Source: Nitrosopumilus sp. (GTDB lineage Archaea; Thermoproteota; Nitrososphaeria; Nitrososphaerales; Nitrosopumilaceae). Taken from it: a stretch of DNA of 64,000 nucleotides. Each line of letters opens with the position of its first letter. Position 1 is the first letter of the stretch. Under the pieces are notes generated by a model. That model did not search any database, was not told the DNA's origin, and saw nothing but the letters and a program-made list of their open reading frames with translations. The DNA is taken from assembly GCF_025698945.1 (NCBI RefSeq), contig NZ_JAILWM010000005.1, positions 62,001 to 126,000 of the forward strand. Reading direction: 5' to 3'. This document shows positions 18,137 through 28,368 of this stretch, piece by piece. A program made the translations under genes and the position numbers.

Positions 18137-19051
18137 ATGCAATGCGATAGATGTGAGAATCAAGCAGTCTATACTAGAAAATATTCTGGTCAAAAACTAT
18201 GCTCACATTGTTTCTCTCATTCTATTTTAAGAAAAACAGCAAAAACGATATCAAAATACAACATGATCAATCATAATGAATTAGTAGCAGTTGCAGTTTC
18301 TGGTGGAAAAGATTCTTTGGCATTACTTAAAGTAATTCATGAAATGGCATCTACTCATAATTTTAAAATCAAAGCAATTACAATTGATGAGGGAATTCCA
18401 GGATATAGGAATGAGGCATTAGAGATTGTTGAAAAATTTTGTGAGAAATTAAATGTAGAACATAAAGTTTATTCTTACAAGGATCTCTTTGAGTTAACCC
18501 TTGATGAAGCATTAGAATTAAGAGATAGTGAAAAGACATCTTCTTGTTCAATTTGTGGAACTCTTAGAAGACGTGCAATTGATCATGCTGCAAAAGATAT
18601 AGGAGCTGATGTAATTGCAACTGGTCATAATTTAGATGATACGCTTCAAACATTTGTCATTAACATGCTCTCAGGTGATACAAATAAAATTGGATGGATG
18701 GATCCTGATACAACAAATAATTCAGTTAGAAAGATAAAACCATTTTGTGAAATTTATGAATCTGAAATTGTGTTTTATGCATTTACAAATGATCTTCCTT
18801 TTCAATCAGAACCTTGTCCACATATGAATGAGGGAATAAGAACAGAGATTCGTGAATTTCTTAACACCTTAGAAAATCAACATAGTGGAATTAAAAATAA
18901 TTTGTATCAATCAGTTCTCAAAGTATCCCAGATTGTAAAGAATTCAAATTCAAAAATCAAAACAAATTGTGAAAAATGTGGTAATGAATGTACTGGAAAC
19001 GTATGCTCAGTATGCAACATGGTTTTAAAACTAAAAGAAAATCAAACCTAA
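18137..19051 (+). CDS. tRNA 2-thiolation enzyme, TtuA/NcsA family
   Basis: A 304-residue PP-loop ATPase. Zinc ribbons flank the core: CDRC and CSHC at the N-terminus (3-6, 22-25) and CEKC plus CSVC at the C-terminus. The adenylation loop SGGKDS lies at 55-60. Internal cysteines in SSCSICG and EPCPH fit the Fe-S-bearing active site of TtuA-type enzymes. Family members thiolate U54 (TtuA) or U34 (NcsA/Ncs6) of tRNA; the sequence alone does not decide which. The SRP RNA follows directly. Confidence 0.9.
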   Translation: MQCDRCENQAVYTRKYSGQKLCSHCFSHSILRKTAKTISKYNMINHNELVAVAVSGGKDSLALLKVIHEMASTHNFKIKAITIDEGIPGYRNEALEIVEKFCEKLNVEHKVYSYKDLFELTLDEALELRDSEKTSSCSICGTLRRRAIDHAAKDIGADVIATGHNLDDTLQTFVINMLSGDTNKIGWMDPDTTNNSVRKIKPFCEIYESEIVFYAFTNDLPFQSEPCPHMNEGIRTEIREFLNTLENQHSGIKNNLYQSVLKVSQIVKNSNSKIKTNCEKCGNECTGNVCSVCNMVLKLKENQT

Positions 19052-19054
19052 TGC

Positions 19055-19062
19055 AAATATAA
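19055..19062 (+). promoter_or_regulatory. TATA-like box of the SRP RNA
   Basis: AAATATAA is centred about 26 bases upstream of the predicted first base of the SRP RNA at 19084, the usual archaeal spacing. It overlaps the space just after the thiolase stop codon. Confidence 0.5.
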
Positions 19063-19083
19063 CATACTTTCTTAAGAAAAAAT

Positions 19084-19399
19084 GGTAGTAGGTAGGATCA
19101 GGGTGCCAGCCGTGCCCTATTCTGAAACCGGCTATATGCAGAGATCAGCAACTGTTGGGTAAATCTCTAGATGGGTAATTCCCGCTTGGTGTGCGGAAAT
19201 GAAATCACGCCGAGGCGGGTGGTTGCAGGACTAGAATTATCCGAAGGGATAACGTCTAAGACCGAACCATCGAAAGGGATGAGGTCCGGGAGGGAGCAAT
19301 CCTAAGGTGGAGCATCCACGCTTCCTCGTCAACGTGGCGGATCTTGTATGCCTTGAAATGGGGCTATTCGTCTAGACTGGAACCAACAGTACTACTACC
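19084..19399 (+). ncRNA. Signal recognition particle RNA (7S RNA)
   Basis: A GC-rich, gene-free block of about 316 nt in AT-rich DNA. The conserved S-domain helix 8 is at about 19283-19298 (GGTCCGGGAGGGAGCA) with a GNRA-type apical tetraloop and the asymmetric-loop bases that bind SRP54. The 5' GGTAGTAG (19084-19091) pairs perfectly with 3' CTACTACC (19392-19399), which forms the closing helix 1 of archaeal SRP RNA. The 5' part carries the Alu-domain-like segment with GGGTGCC. Length fits archaeal 7S RNA. With SRP54 and SRP19 it targets membrane and secreted proteins. Ends are set from helix 1. Confidence 0.93.
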
Positions 19400-19428
19400 T
19401 TTATAATAAAAATTTAATTTTTAAGATT

Positions 19429-19761
19429 ATGGAAGGGATAATTTCATTTGGTAACAAGAGAACGTATGAAGACTTTAAAAAACAAATTCCAAACTCAGTT
19501 CTTCCTCTTTTTGATTCATTAAGAGAATATTGTTTTTCTCTAGGAGAAAATGTAATAGAAGATGTTAGAATGCACAGAGTTGTTTTTTGTAAATCTATGA
19601 CGTTTAGATGGTTTGCAGACGTAGAACCTCAAAAAGATGGTGTTTTAATCAAAATTCAAAAAAACAGAAAAGAGATTCCACAAATAATACAAATAAATCA
19701 AAACCAGAAAAAATCAGATTGGGATAAAATGATTAAAGAAGCATATGAAGAAATTCATTAA
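19429..19761 (+). CDS. DUF5655-like small protein
   Basis: A 110-residue soluble protein. The order LFDSLREYCFSLGENV, then a basic HRVVFCKS strand and FADVEPQKDGVLIKI, resembles the DUF5655 (predicted transport or nuclease-associated) domain. The family function is not known. The start is ATG at 19429, thirty bases after the SRP RNA. The last four bases overlap the convergent acylphosphatase gene. Confidence 0.65.
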   Translation: MEGIISFGNKRTYEDFKKQIPNSVLPLFDSLREYCFSLGENVIEDVRMHRVVFCKSMTFRWFADVEPQKDGVLIKIQKNRKEIPQIIQINQNQKKSDWDKMIKEAYEEIH

Positions 19762-20036
19762 TACAATACATCAAATTTCAAAAATTCACCAGTAAATTTT
19801 TCATTACGTATCTCAACATCTTCAACTCGTGCATTTGCAGGACCTCCATGTGCCCATTCAACTAATCTGCTAATTTTTTCTTCATCACCTTCTAAAACAG
19901 CCTCAACACGTCCATCCTTGAGATTTCTAACCCATCCAAAAACATCATTTTTCTTTGCCATGACTTTTAATGCTTGACGAAAAAAAACACCTTGTACTTT
20001 ACCTGTTACAAATATTCTAATTCGTTGATTTGACAT
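19758..20036 (-). CDS. acyP: Acylphosphatase
   Basis: A 92-residue protein with both signature blocks: GKVQGVFFRQ near 12-21, with the phosphate-binding Arg, and GWVRNLKDGRVEAVLEG near 34-50, with the catalytic Asn. The enzyme hydrolyses acyl phosphates such as carbamoyl phosphate and 1,3-bisphosphoglycerate. Length and motifs are standard. It overlaps its convergent neighbour by four bases. Confidence 0.95.
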   Translation of the reverse strand: MSNQRIRIFVTGKVQGVFFRQALKVMAKKNDVFGWVRNLKDGRVEAVLEGDEEKISRLVEWAHGGPANARVEDVEIRNEKFTGEFLKFDVLY

Positions 20037-20086
20037 TAGAAATAATTTGAAATCAGGTATTAATCAATTTTAGGTTAATTGAGAAA

Positions 20087-20821
20087 CTACTTTCTTTCTT
20101 TAATTCTAGCTCTTCCTGTTTTTCGTGCTGCAATGCTACCTACCTTGGCACCAGGAGGAGCATCTCTTGAAACTGTAGAGCTTTGTCCAACATGTTGATG
20201 ACGTCCACCACCGTGTGGGTGAACATATGCTGCTTGTGCAACACCTCTAACAATTGGATATTTCTTTCCTTTAGCTTTAAAACTACGCCACTTGTTTCCT
20301 GCACTCATAAAATGACGTTCACTTGCTCCACCACCAGCAAGAGTACCTATCATAGCTCTATTTTTTGGGTTAAGAATAGCAAATTTTCCGGAAGGAAGTT
20401 TTACAGTAACTCCTTCATCACCATGTGAAAAGACAGTTGCATTGGTTCCTGCTGATTTAACTATAGCACCACCGTCTCCAAAGTGTTTTTCAATATTACA
20501 AACAATAGTTCCATCAGGAATATTTTGAACACTAATCACATTTCCTTTTTGAATTTCAGATTTTAATCCAAATTGTAAAGTTTCACCTACTTTGGCACCC
20601 AAAACTGCAGGCACATAAGAAACAGAGCCATCCTCAAATCTTATTTTTGCCAATGGAGCTTCTCGTCCACGTTCATGAACCAAGTCAATAATTTTTCCTT
20701 CATGTTGTTCTGCTAGTGGAAAACGTGGATAATTTGCCTTGGAACCTAATTTTCCAGTAGATGTAGATCTAAACTGAAATCCTCCACGGCCACGTCGTCT
20801 AACTAATGGTCTCTTACCCAA
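20087..20821 (-). CDS. rpl2: Large ribosomal subunit protein uL2
   Basis: A 244-residue ribosomal protein that contacts 23S rRNA at the peptidyl-transferase centre. It starts GKRPLVRRRGRGG and contains the conserved GGGRHQHVG loop near the C-terminus with its functionally important His. The frame is open up to 20890, but the archaeal N-terminus begins at the TTG at 20819-20821. A GAGGG lies 12 bases before it, and a TATA-like TTTTAAGC box (20848-20855) falls inside the longer frame, so the shorter start is chosen. Unlike in many archaea, it stands apart from an S10-type cluster in this window. Confidence 0.95.
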   Translation of the reverse strand: MGKRPLVRRRGRGGFQFRSTSTGKLGSKANYPRFPLAEQHEGKIIDLVHERGREAPLAKIRFEDGSVSYVPAVLGAKVGETLQFGLKSEIQKGNVISVQNIPDGTIVCNIEKHFGDGGAIVKSAGTNATVFSHGDEGVTVKLPSGKFAILNPKNRAMIGTLAGGGASERHFMSAGNKWRSFKAKGKKYPIVRGVAQAAYVHPHGGGRHQHVGQSSTVSRDAPPGAKVGSIAARKTGRARIKERK

Positions 20822-20847
20822 GTTGATCGTTTCCCTCAGAAAGATGA

Positions 20848-20855
20848 TTTTAAGC
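20848..20855 (-). promoter_or_regulatory. TATA-like box for rpl2
   Basis: The plus-strand TTTTAAGC reads GCTTAAAA on the coding strand, centred about 30 bases before the TTG start at 20821. It supports the shorter uL2 start and a very short leader. Confidence 0.4.
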
Positions 20856-20895
20856 TTGTGGTGATACTTGTTAGTTGATAAAATTACCACAAAGG

Positions 20896-20905
20896 TATAA
20901 AAATT
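20896..20905 (+). promoter_or_regulatory. TATA box for cdc48
   Basis: TATAAAAATT is centred about 25 bases upstream of the ATG at 20925, which points to a leaderless transcript beginning at or next to that ATG. A GGGGG tract at 20911-20915 lies between. Confidence 0.5.
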
Positions 20906-20924
20906 AGACAGGGGGCATTTGAGT

Positions 20925-23111
20925 ATGAGTCAAAATGCTCTTTCTCTTAAAGTTCTCGAGGCATATACTAGAGATGTAGGTAGAGGAGTAGCAAGAATAG
21001 ATTATGATTCTATGGATACTCTAAATGCTTCAACTGGAGATGTAATAGAGATCAAAGGAAAGAGAAGGACAGTTGCAAAATGTCTCCCACTTTATCCATC
21101 AGATGAAGGAAAAGGAATAATCAGAATTGACGGTCTTGGACGAAATAATTCAGGAATTGCAATTGGAGACACCATTTCAGTTAGAAAAATTAAAGCAGTT
21201 GCAGCAGAAAAAGTAGTAGTTGCACCACTAGAGGCTATTCCTCCAATTGATGAGAGATATTTAGCTGATGCTTTAGAAAGTGTTCCTTTGATTAAAGGAG
21301 ATAATGTAATGGTTCCATACTTTGGTGGGCGTTTAACTTTTCAAGTAATCGGAGTAACTCCAGCAGCTGATGCTGTTTTAGTTACTCAAAAAACTGTTTT
21401 CCATATTGCTGAAAAAGGTGAAACATTACGTGGTGTTCCACAGGTGACCTATGAAGATATTGGTGGTTTAACAGATGAAATTAAAAAAGTAAGAGAAATG
21501 ATAGAGCTTCCATTAAGACATCCAGAAATTTTTGAGAAACTAGGAATTGAAGCACCAAAAGGAGTCTTATTGTACGGACCTCCTGGAACAGGAAAGACAT
21601 TGCTTGCAAAAGCAGTTGCAAATGAAAGTAATGCACACTTTATCAGTATTTCAGGTCCAGAAATTATGAGTAAATTTTATGGAGAAAGTGAAGCTAGATT
21701 AAGAGAAATTTTCAAAGAGGCCAGAGAAAAAGCACCTTCAATTATCTTTGTTGACGAAATCGATTCTATTGCACCAAAGAGAGAAGAAGTCACCGGTGAG
21801 GTTGAGAGAAGAGTTGTGTCTCAAATGTTATCATTAATGGACGGACTTGAAGCAAGAGGAAAAGTAATTGTAATTTCTGCAACCAATAGACCAAATGCAA
21901 TTGATCCTGCACTTAGAAGGCCAGGAAGATTTGATAGAGAAATTGAGATTAAAGTTCCGGATAAAAAAGGAAGAAAAGACATTCTTGCAATTCACAGTAG
22001 AAACATGCCGTTATCTGATGATGTCAATATTGATAAAATTTCATCAGTTAGTCATGGGTATGTAGGAGCAGATCTAGAATATCTTTGTAAAGAAGCAGCA
22101 ATGAAATGCTTGAGAAGATTACTTCCTGTGCTTAACTTAGAAGAAGAGAAAATTCCTCCTGAGACATTAGACAAATTAATTGTAAACAATGATGATTTTC
22201 TTAAGGCATTGATTGAAGTAACTCCTTCAGGAATGCGCGAAGTCTTCATTGAAAATCCTGATGTAAAATGGGATGATGTTGGTGGTTTAGAAGATGTAAA
22301 ACGAGAGTTGCAAGAGGCCGTAGAGTGGCCAATGAAATATCCTGGACTTTATGACAAACTAGGACATAGTATGCCAAGAGGTATCTTATTACATGGTCCA
22401 AGTGGTACTGGAAAAACATTGCTTGCAAAAGCAGTTGCAACACAAAGTGAAGCTAATTTTGTCTCAGTAAGAGGACCCGAGCTCCTTTCAAAGTGGGTTG
22501 GAGAATCAGAAAGAGGAATAAGAGAAATTTTCAAAAGAGCACGCCAATCAGCACCATGTGTGATTTTCTTTGACGAAATAGATTCAATTGCACCAATTAG
22601 AGGAGCTGGTGGAGAAACGGCAGTTACTGAAAGAGTTGTGAGTCAATTACTTACTGAATTAGACGGAATGGAGAATATGCATGGTGTAATAGTTTTAGCT
22701 GCAACAAATAGAGCTGATATGATAGATCCAGCATTATTAAGACCAGGTAGATTTGATAAAATTATTCAAATCCCACTTCCAGACAAAGAAAGTAGAAAGA
22801 GTATCTTAAAAATCAATGCTGCAAAAATACCAACAGTTACTGACGAAAGTGATCCTCAATGTGTCAATATAGAAAAAATTGCAGAATTAACTGATGGTTT
22901 GAGTGGTGCTGATACTGCATCAATTGCAAATACTGCAGTTTCCTTAGTTATTCACGAATTCTTGGATTCACATCCAGATGAGAAAGATATTGAGAAAACC
23001 ACTATTGATGCGAAGGTTACTATGAAACATTTTGAAGAGGCTGTAAAGAAAGTAAGAGAGCAAAAAGACCTCAAGATGGGCGAAAAATTAGTAGCTTCCT
23101 ATTACAGGTAG
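20925..23111 (+). CDS. cdc48: Cdc48/VAT-type AAA+ ATPase
   Basis: A protein of about 728 residues with the N-domain (double-psi barrel) followed by two AAA+ domains. Walker A motifs are GPPGTGKT in the first and GPSGTGKT in the second; each is followed by a DEIDS Walker B and arginine-finger segments. It unfolds proteins and can feed the 20S proteasome. The C-terminus ends YYR, which fits the HbYX proteasome-docking signature. A TTG six bases upstream (20919) is an alternative start; ATG at 20925 suits the TATA spacing. Divergent from rpl2. Confidence 0.95.
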   Translation: MSQNALSLKVLEAYTRDVGRGVARIDYDSMDTLNASTGDVIEIKGKRRTVAKCLPLYPSDEGKGIIRIDGLGRNNSGIAIGDTISVRKIKAVAAEKVVVAPLEAIPPIDERYLADALESVPLIKGDNVMVPYFGGRLTFQVIGVTPAADAVLVTQKTVFHIAEKGETLRGVPQVTYEDIGGLTDEIKKVREMIELPLRHPEIFEKLGIEAPKGVLLYGPPGTGKTLLAKAVANESNAHFISISGPEIMSKFYGESEARLREIFKEAREKAPSIIFVDEIDSIAPKREEVTGEVERRVVSQMLSLMDGLEARGKVIVISATNRPNAIDPALRRPGRFDREIEIKVPDKKGRKDILAIHSRNMPLSDDVNIDKISSVSHGYVGADLEYLCKEAAMKCLRRLLPVLNLEEEKIPPETLDKLIVNNDDFLKALIEVTPSGMREVFIENPDVKWDDVGGLEDVKRELQEAVEWPMKYPGLYDKLGHSMPRGILLHGPSGTGKTLLAKAVATQSEANFVSVRGPELLSKWVGESERGIREIFKRARQSAPCVIFFDEIDSIAPIRGAGGETAVTERVVSQLLTELDGMENMHGVIVLAATNRADMIDPALLRPGRFDKIIQIPLPDKESRKSILKINAAKIPTVTDESDPQCVNIEKIAELTDGLSGADTASIANTAVSLVIHEFLDSHPDEKDIEKTTIDAKVTMKHFEEAVKKVREQKDLKMGEKLVASYYR

Positions 23112-23143
23112 TTTTAATAAAATAACCAATCTAATTCTCATAA

Positions 23144-24433
23144 ATGTCAGATTATAGAGGATATGAGGGAGATTCTTTACAATTTCTTAAATCAAATAAC
23201 ATATCTGTTAGTGATTCTGTAAAAATTTTAGCCGATATTACTTATTCAGGCATAATTATGCCAAGATATGAGCATAGTGATGATAAACACATAGTTTTGA
23301 AATTAAAGAGTGGATACAATATTGGTTTAGAAATTGAAAAGATCAAAGGAATTGAAAAAATCAAATCTACTGAAAAAGATAATCAGCAACATGAAAAAGT
23401 AGAAAAAGTTTCAGGATTACCAAAAATTCTATTATTATCAACTGGAGGGACAATTGCAAGCAAGATTGACTACAGAACAGGAGCTGTTACACCAGTATTA
23501 ACAGCTGAAGAATTGAATTCGTCTGTTCCAGAACTTGCTAAAATGGCAAGTATAGATGCAGAGGTTCTATTATCAGAATATTCTGAAAATATCACACCAG
23601 AGCATTGGTTACAAATTGCTGAAAAAATTAATGATTATTCAAAATCAGATTATTCAGGAATTATTATTGCACACGGTACAGATACAATGCATTATACATC
23701 ATCTTTTTTGTCATTTGCCCTTGCAGGTTTTCCTATACCAATTGTATTAGTCGGATCTCAAAGATCATCAGATCGCGCTTCATCAGATGCAGCATTAAAT
23801 TTGATCGGAGCAACAAAATTTATCATAGAAAGTAACACCAAAGGTGTTTTCGTTGTAATGCATCAAGATGAAAATGATGATACACTAGCATGTCATATTG
23901 GAACGAGAGTCAGGAAGAATCACACTAGTAAGAGAGGAGCATTTCAAACAATTGGAGATAATCCAGCATTTATAATTACAGAAAATCAAATTCAAAAAAA
24001 TATTTCTGAAGATGTTTTTAAGATAAATGAATTTCAATCTAAAATTAAAATCGATACACGCGTTGCATTAGTAAAATATTATCCTGGATATAATCCCAAA
24101 TTATTAGATCATATTATTGAGATGGGGTATAGAGGGATAATTTTTGAAGGAACTGGATTAGGTCACATTGGAAATTCAATGTATGAGAGTGTAAAAAAAG
24201 CAAAAGATAAAGGGATTTTTTTAGGTATGACCTCTCAATGTATTGATGGTAGAATTAGTATGACAGTATATGAAAGCGGACGAGATTTACTTGATCTAGG
24301 CATAATTCCATTAGAAAATATGATTCCAGAAGTAGCTCTAGTAAAAACAATGTGGGCAATGGGAAATTTTCAAGATGCTGAAGAAATAAAGAAAATCATG
24401 CTTGAAAATATAGCATCAGAATTATCATACTAA
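23144..24433 (+). CDS. gatD: Glu-tRNA(Gln) amidotransferase subunit D
   Basis: A 429-residue asparaginase-like subunit. The first 90 residues form the GatD-specific N-domain, followed by TGGTIAS near 100-106 with the nucleophilic Thr and HGTDTMHYT in the second active-site block. It releases ammonia from glutamine for GatE, which converts Glu-tRNA(Gln) to Gln-tRNA(Gln). This route is archaeal-specific. It lies 13 bases upstream of gatE, in an operon. Confidence 0.96.
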   Translation: MSDYRGYEGDSLQFLKSNNISVSDSVKILADITYSGIIMPRYEHSDDKHIVLKLKSGYNIGLEIEKIKGIEKIKSTEKDNQQHEKVEKVSGLPKILLLSTGGTIASKIDYRTGAVTPVLTAEELNSSVPELAKMASIDAEVLLSEYSENITPEHWLQIAEKINDYSKSDYSGIIIAHGTDTMHYTSSFLSFALAGFPIPIVLVGSQRSSDRASSDAALNLIGATKFIIESNTKGVFVVMHQDENDDTLACHIGTRVRKNHTSKRGAFQTIGDNPAFIITENQIQKNISEDVFKINEFQSKIKIDTRVALVKYYPGYNPKLLDHIIEMGYRGIIFEGTGLGHIGNSMYESVKKAKDKGIFLGMTSQCIDGRISMTVYESGRDLLDLGIIPLENMIPEVALVKTMWAMGNFQDAEEIKKIMLENIASELSY

Positions 24434-24446
24434 TGAGGGAGTTAGA

Positions 24447-26354
24447 ATGTCAGAATTTTCCATAAATGATGTGGGGGTAAAAGTAGGACTAGAAATTCAT
24501 CAACAACTAGCTACTAACAAAAAATTATTTTGTAATTGTAAACAGTTGGAATCAGATGAATATTTTATAAAATTTCAGAGAAAATTACGAGCATCAAAAA
24601 GTGAATTAGGTGAATATGATCCTGCAGCACTGTTTGAAAAATCCAAGTCAAAAACAATAATGTATTATGCTAATCCAGAAAGTAGTTGTCTAGTAGAGCA
24701 AGACGAAGAACCACCACATAAACTAGATGAAGATGCAAGAAAAACGGCATTAATTATTGCTTCAATATTAAAATCAAATGTTTTTAGTGAAATTTACCCT
24801 ATGAGAAAAACAGTTGTTGATGGTTCTAATACAACTGGATTCCAACGAACTATGTTAATTTCCCAAGGTGGTAATTTTGAAGTTGAAGGAAAAAGTATTG
24901 GAATTCAATCTATATGTCTTGAAGAAGATGCCGCAAAAAATTTAGGTGATGAAGGATCTATAAGAAAATTTGGCTTAGAACGTCTTGGTATACCTTTAGT
25001 GGAAATTGCAACTGAGCCATTCGAAATAAATCCTAAAGAAATTAAAAAAATTGCTTTAGGATTAGGAAGAATTTTGAGAAGCACCAAGAGAGTAAAAAGA
25101 GGATTGGGTTCAATTAGACAAGATGTTAATGTTTCAATTAAAGATGGGGGAGTTGTAATTGAAGTAAAAGGAGTTCAACAATTAGATCAATTAGAAAAAG
25201 TAGTAGAATTTGAGGCTAAAAGACAACATGGCTTATTAAAAATTTCAAATAAACTACAAGAATTAGAATGGAATCATAATGTTGATGATGATCGAAAAAT
25301 AGTCACAAAACAATTTGAAAAATGTAAATCAAAAATTATTCAAAATGCTATAAAGAAAAATCAGGAGATCGTTTCAATAGTATTTAAAAACATGAAAGGT
25401 ATTTTTGGATATTCACCTTATGAAGGAATTCGATTAGGGAAAGAAGTTGCAGAATTAGTAAGATTTTTTGGGTTAGGTGGAGTTTTTCATTCCGATGAGC
25501 TACCAAATTATGGAATAGAAGAAAAAGATATAGAAAATTTGAAAGAATTTTTAAAAATTAATGAGAATGATGCATTTTTAGTTTTAGCTATTCCATTTGA
25601 AATGATGCACACAGTTATTGATCAAATTATTTTAAGAATAAAACATATCAAAAATGAAGGAATACCAATAGATACACGACTAGCTACGCAAACAGGTGAG
25701 ACAAAATTTCTAAGACCTAGACCTGGTGCTGCAAGAATGTATCCAGAAACAGATATTCCCCCCATCTTAATCTCAAAAAATGAATTAGAAGATACAAGAA
25801 ACAATTTACCAAAATCATGGGATGAATCTATCAAAGAATTGCAAATAAAATATAAAATTAATCCACAACTAGCAGAACAAATTTTTGATTCAAGGTATTT
25901 GGAATTGTTTGAAAGAATTGTTGATAAAATTAGCATCAATCCCACATTTGTTGCATCAATTTTATGTTCTACAATTACTAATTTAGAGAGAAACGGTCTA
26001 AATTCTAATTTATTACAAAATGAAGATGTTGTAAAAATATTTGAATTGTTAGAAAATGGAAAAATTGCTAAAGAATCAATTGAGATAATTTTTGAAAATA
26101 TAATGGCTGGAAAATCTAAGACTATTGAAGAGGCAATGAAAAATACTTCAATTGAGGCTGTAAATGAAGTTGATCTGGAGAAATTTATTGAAAATATAGT
26201 AGAAAAAAATCAAGAAATAATTAAAAATCAAAAAGAAAGAGCAGTTGGACCATTAATGGGAATTGCCATGAAAGAATTAAGAGGAAAAGCCTCTGGAGAA
26301 ATTATTAACAATCTACTTTTAAAAAATATTAAGAAAAAATTGCAAAGTGTTTGA
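24447..26354 (+). CDS. gatE: Glu-tRNA(Gln) amidotransferase subunit E
   Basis: A 635-residue subunit that phosphorylates and amidates Glu on tRNA(Gln). The N-terminal VGLEIHQQLATNKKLFC block and the PETDIPP motif are typical of the GatB/GatE cradle domain. The C-terminal third holds the AspRS-insert-like and YqeY-like helical parts that bind tRNA. Start ATG at 24447. Its tRNA substrate, tRNA-Gln(UUG), is encoded 6.8 kb downstream. Confidence 0.96.
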   Translation: MSEFSINDVGVKVGLEIHQQLATNKKLFCNCKQLESDEYFIKFQRKLRASKSELGEYDPAALFEKSKSKTIMYYANPESSCLVEQDEEPPHKLDEDARKTALIIASILKSNVFSEIYPMRKTVVDGSNTTGFQRTMLISQGGNFEVEGKSIGIQSICLEEDAAKNLGDEGSIRKFGLERLGIPLVEIATEPFEINPKEIKKIALGLGRILRSTKRVKRGLGSIRQDVNVSIKDGGVVIEVKGVQQLDQLEKVVEFEAKRQHGLLKISNKLQELEWNHNVDDDRKIVTKQFEKCKSKIIQNAIKKNQEIVSIVFKNMKGIFGYSPYEGIRLGKEVAELVRFFGLGGVFHSDELPNYGIEEKDIENLKEFLKINENDAFLVLAIPFEMMHTVIDQIILRIKHIKNEGIPIDTRLATQTGETKFLRPRPGAARMYPETDIPPILISKNELEDTRNNLPKSWDESIKELQIKYKINPQLAEQIFDSRYLELFERIVDKISINPTFVASILCSTITNLERNGLNSNLLQNEDVVKIFELLENGKIAKESIEIIFENIMAGKSKTIEEAMKNTSIEAVNEVDLEKFIENIVEKNQEIIKNQKERAVGPLMGIAMKELRGKASGEIINNLLLKNIKKKLQSV

Positions 26355-26360
26355 CTAGAA

Positions 26361-26445
26361 TGCGGGAAGTGGGATTTGAACCCACGAACTCCTAGAAGAT
26401 AAGGATCTGAACCTTACGCCGTTGACCAGGCTGGGCGACTCCCGC
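26361..26445 (-). tRNA. tRNA-Leu (anticodon CAG)
   Basis: An 85-nt type II tRNA. The acceptor stem GCGGGAG pairs with TTCCCGC (one G-U), discriminator A. The anticodon stem TAAGG/CCTTA closes the loop TTCAGAT, giving anticodon CAG, which reads CUG. A long variable arm and the T-arm GGTTCAAATCC are present. No intron is seen and CCA is not encoded. It lies seven bases after gatE on the other strand. Confidence 0.96.
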
Positions 26446-26522
26446 ATCGTAAATTTTTAAAATCTAGAATAAGTTTCTTTATTATACAATAGGGAACTAC
26501 AAAAAGTGAATCAAGTGTAAAA

Positions 26523-26687
26523 ATGGAATTTAGAGAAGTTTATTGTATTAATTGTAAAAAAGTACTTGGACGTTATAATACTAAATTTTACAATGAAGAT
26601 AAAATTGGAGAACTACTTAAAACAACTCATTCAAATCACATTAGAAACGGACACCAAGTAAACATAAGAAAATTTGTAAAAGATTAA
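26523..26687 (+). CDS. Small zinc-knuckle-like protein, 54 residues
   Basis: A frame of 55 codons starting at ATG 26523. It begins MEFREVYCINCKK and has a basic C-terminal part with two His residues (THSNH, RNGH). One CxxC plus downstream His residues would suit a single zinc site. The stop overlaps the convergent HAD gene by four bases, like other real gene pairs here. No function is recognised. Confidence 0.6.
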   Translation: MEFREVYCINCKKVLGRYNTKFYNEDKIGELLKTTHSNHIRNGHQVNIRKFVKD

Positions 26688-27223
26688 TTTTTTGATATTT
26701 GTTCTATTGCTTCTGAAAGTTTTGAAATTCGGGTGATATTATTATCATTGATATGTAAATTCCAAGGTTGTGAATACAGAATTACATTTTTTTTATGTTC
26801 AAGAAATTTTTTGGCATTTAATGGAGAGTCATCAATGAATACATCATAATCTAGATCAGCCTTCATCGGACCATCAATAACTGAAACATAGTTATCATAT
26901 GTAATATTATGGTGATTTAACCAGTTTTTTACAAAAGAGTCAGTAGAACGTTCTCTTGCCGTAACAATATCTACTTGAGCAAAATTTGAGAGATTTTTTG
27001 TTACAGTAGATAAATTATTTTCAGTTGGTGGCACAGAAATCCAGTCTTTCCAGCATGAATTCAATTCAACATAGAAATCAAATTGATTTATTTGAAATTT
27101 GTTCCAAAAATTCCAATCAGTAATTTGTTCTTTAGTTATTTTAGGTCTTTTTTTATTACTAACATTTAACCAAGATTTGATTACATCTGCAAGTACTCCA
27201 TCAACATCTAAGGCTACTTTCAT
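26684..27223 (-). CDS. HAD-superfamily phosphatase, 5'-nucleotidase-like
   Basis: A 179-residue hydrolase with motif I DVDGVLAD at residues 6-13 (nucleophile Asp 6, acid/base Asp 8), motif II TARERS near 90 and motif III/IV DYDVFIDDSP near 130. The layout resembles the NT5C-type deoxyribonucleotidase branch. It likely dephosphorylates a small phosphorylated metabolite; the substrate is unknown. It is seven bases from dnaJ on the same strand and may be read through from it. Confidence 0.85.
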   Translation of the reverse strand: MKVALDVDGVLADVIKSWLNVSNKKRPKITKEQITDWNFWNKFQINQFDFYVELNSCWKDWISVPPTENNLSTVTKNLSNFAQVDIVTARERSTDSFVKNWLNHHNITYDNYVSVIDGPMKADLDYDVFIDDSPLNAKKFLEHKKNVILYSQPWNLHINDNNITRISKLSEAIEQISKN

Positions 27224-27230
27224 AAGTTAT

Positions 27231-28319
27231 CTATTCACTGATTTTTTTAAATTCATCTAGAAGTTTTTTTTGTTGTTTATTGAGTTTTTGAGGAATGTTT
27301 ACCACAATTCTAACATATTGATCTCCTCTACCTCTAGAATTTATGTATGGTACTCCTTTTCCCTTAAGCTTTACAATAGTATTGGGTTGACTTCCAGAAT
27401 CAACTTTTATTTTTTCAGAACCTTCAAGAGTTGGAACAATAATATCACAGCCTAAAGCAGCGTCAACCATTGAAACATTATGATCATAAAAAATATCTTT
27501 TCCATCTCTTTTAAATATTGAATGAGGTTGAACTCTAACTCGTATAATCAAATCACCGTTAGAACCATTAGGGATCTCATTTCCTTCATTTTGTACAGTG
27601 TAATCACCTGAATCTATCCCAGGTGGAATTTCAAAAGTTACTTTTTTGGAACCTTGTTTAATGGCTCTTCCTTTACAATCATCACATGGAGTTTCAATTA
27701 TTGTACCATTGCCTCTACATGAAGAACATGGAACAGCAGTAACAAAGGAAGCAAATCCCATATTTCTACTCTGTCTTACTTGTCCTTGACCATTACATGA
27801 AGAACATGTTTTCTTGTTGGTACCGGGTTTACAACCAGTTCCATTGCAAGTATTACATTGGATTTGTTTATTGATTTCAATTTCCATTTTTTTACCATGT
27901 AAAACATCCTCCAATGTCACAGAAGTTTGGTAAAGAATATCAGAGCCTCTTTGTTGATTAAATCCAAATCCTCCGCCTCCACCACGACCAAATATTGATT
28001 CAAAAATGGATTCAAATCCGCCTCCACCACGACCAAATATATCACTGAAATCACCACGTGCACCTTGAAAAATATCTTCACTACTATATCGTCCATCTAC
28101 ACCTGCATGACCATGTTGATCATAGATTTGTTTTTTTTCAGGATCTGATAAAACGGCATATGCTTCTGAAATTTCTTTAAAATGTTCTGCAGCCTCATCA
28201 GATTTATTTCGATCTGGATGAAATTTTAAAGCTAATTTTCTATATTGTTTTTTAATCTCTTCTGGCGAAGTTGTTTTTGAAACTCCTAAAACCTCATAGT
28301 AATCACGTTTTGCACTCAT
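27231..28319 (-). CDS. dnaJ: Chaperone DnaJ
   Basis: A 362-residue type I DnaJ. It has a J-domain with HPD near 34-36, a Gly/Phe-rich segment at about 75-120, and four zinc-binding repeats of CxxCxGxG type at about 150-215; the last repeat reads CDDCKGRA with both cysteines kept. C-terminal substrate-binding domains follow. It stimulates DnaK and holds unfolded proteins. The set was probably acquired from bacteria, as for other mesophilic archaea. Confidence 0.97.
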   Translation of the reverse strand: MSAKRDYYEVLGVSKTTSPEEIKKQYRKLALKFHPDRNKSDEAAEHFKEISEAYAVLSDPEKKQIYDQHGHAGVDGRYSSEDIFQGARGDFSDIFGRGGGGFESIFESIFGRGGGGGFGFNQQRGSDILYQTSVTLEDVLHGKKMEIEINKQIQCNTCNGTGCKPGTNKKTCSSCNGQGQVRQSRNMGFASFVTAVPCSSCRGNGTIIETPCDDCKGRAIKQGSKKVTFEIPPGIDSGDYTVQNEGNEIPNGSNGDLIIRVRVQPHSIFKRDGKDIFYDHNVSMVDAALGCDIIVPTLEGSEKIKVDSGSQPNTIVKLKGKGVPYINSRGRGDQYVRIVVNIPQKLNKQQKKLLDEFKKISE

Positions 28320-28368
28320 AAGTCATTCCTTTATTGTGAATGCCGTATAAATGATTGAATTTAGAAAA

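Noticed and set aside
20822-20890. N-terminal extension of uL2 by 23 residues
   Set aside because: The extension does not resemble uL2 and spans a TATA-like box; the TTG at 20821 gives the family N-terminus.
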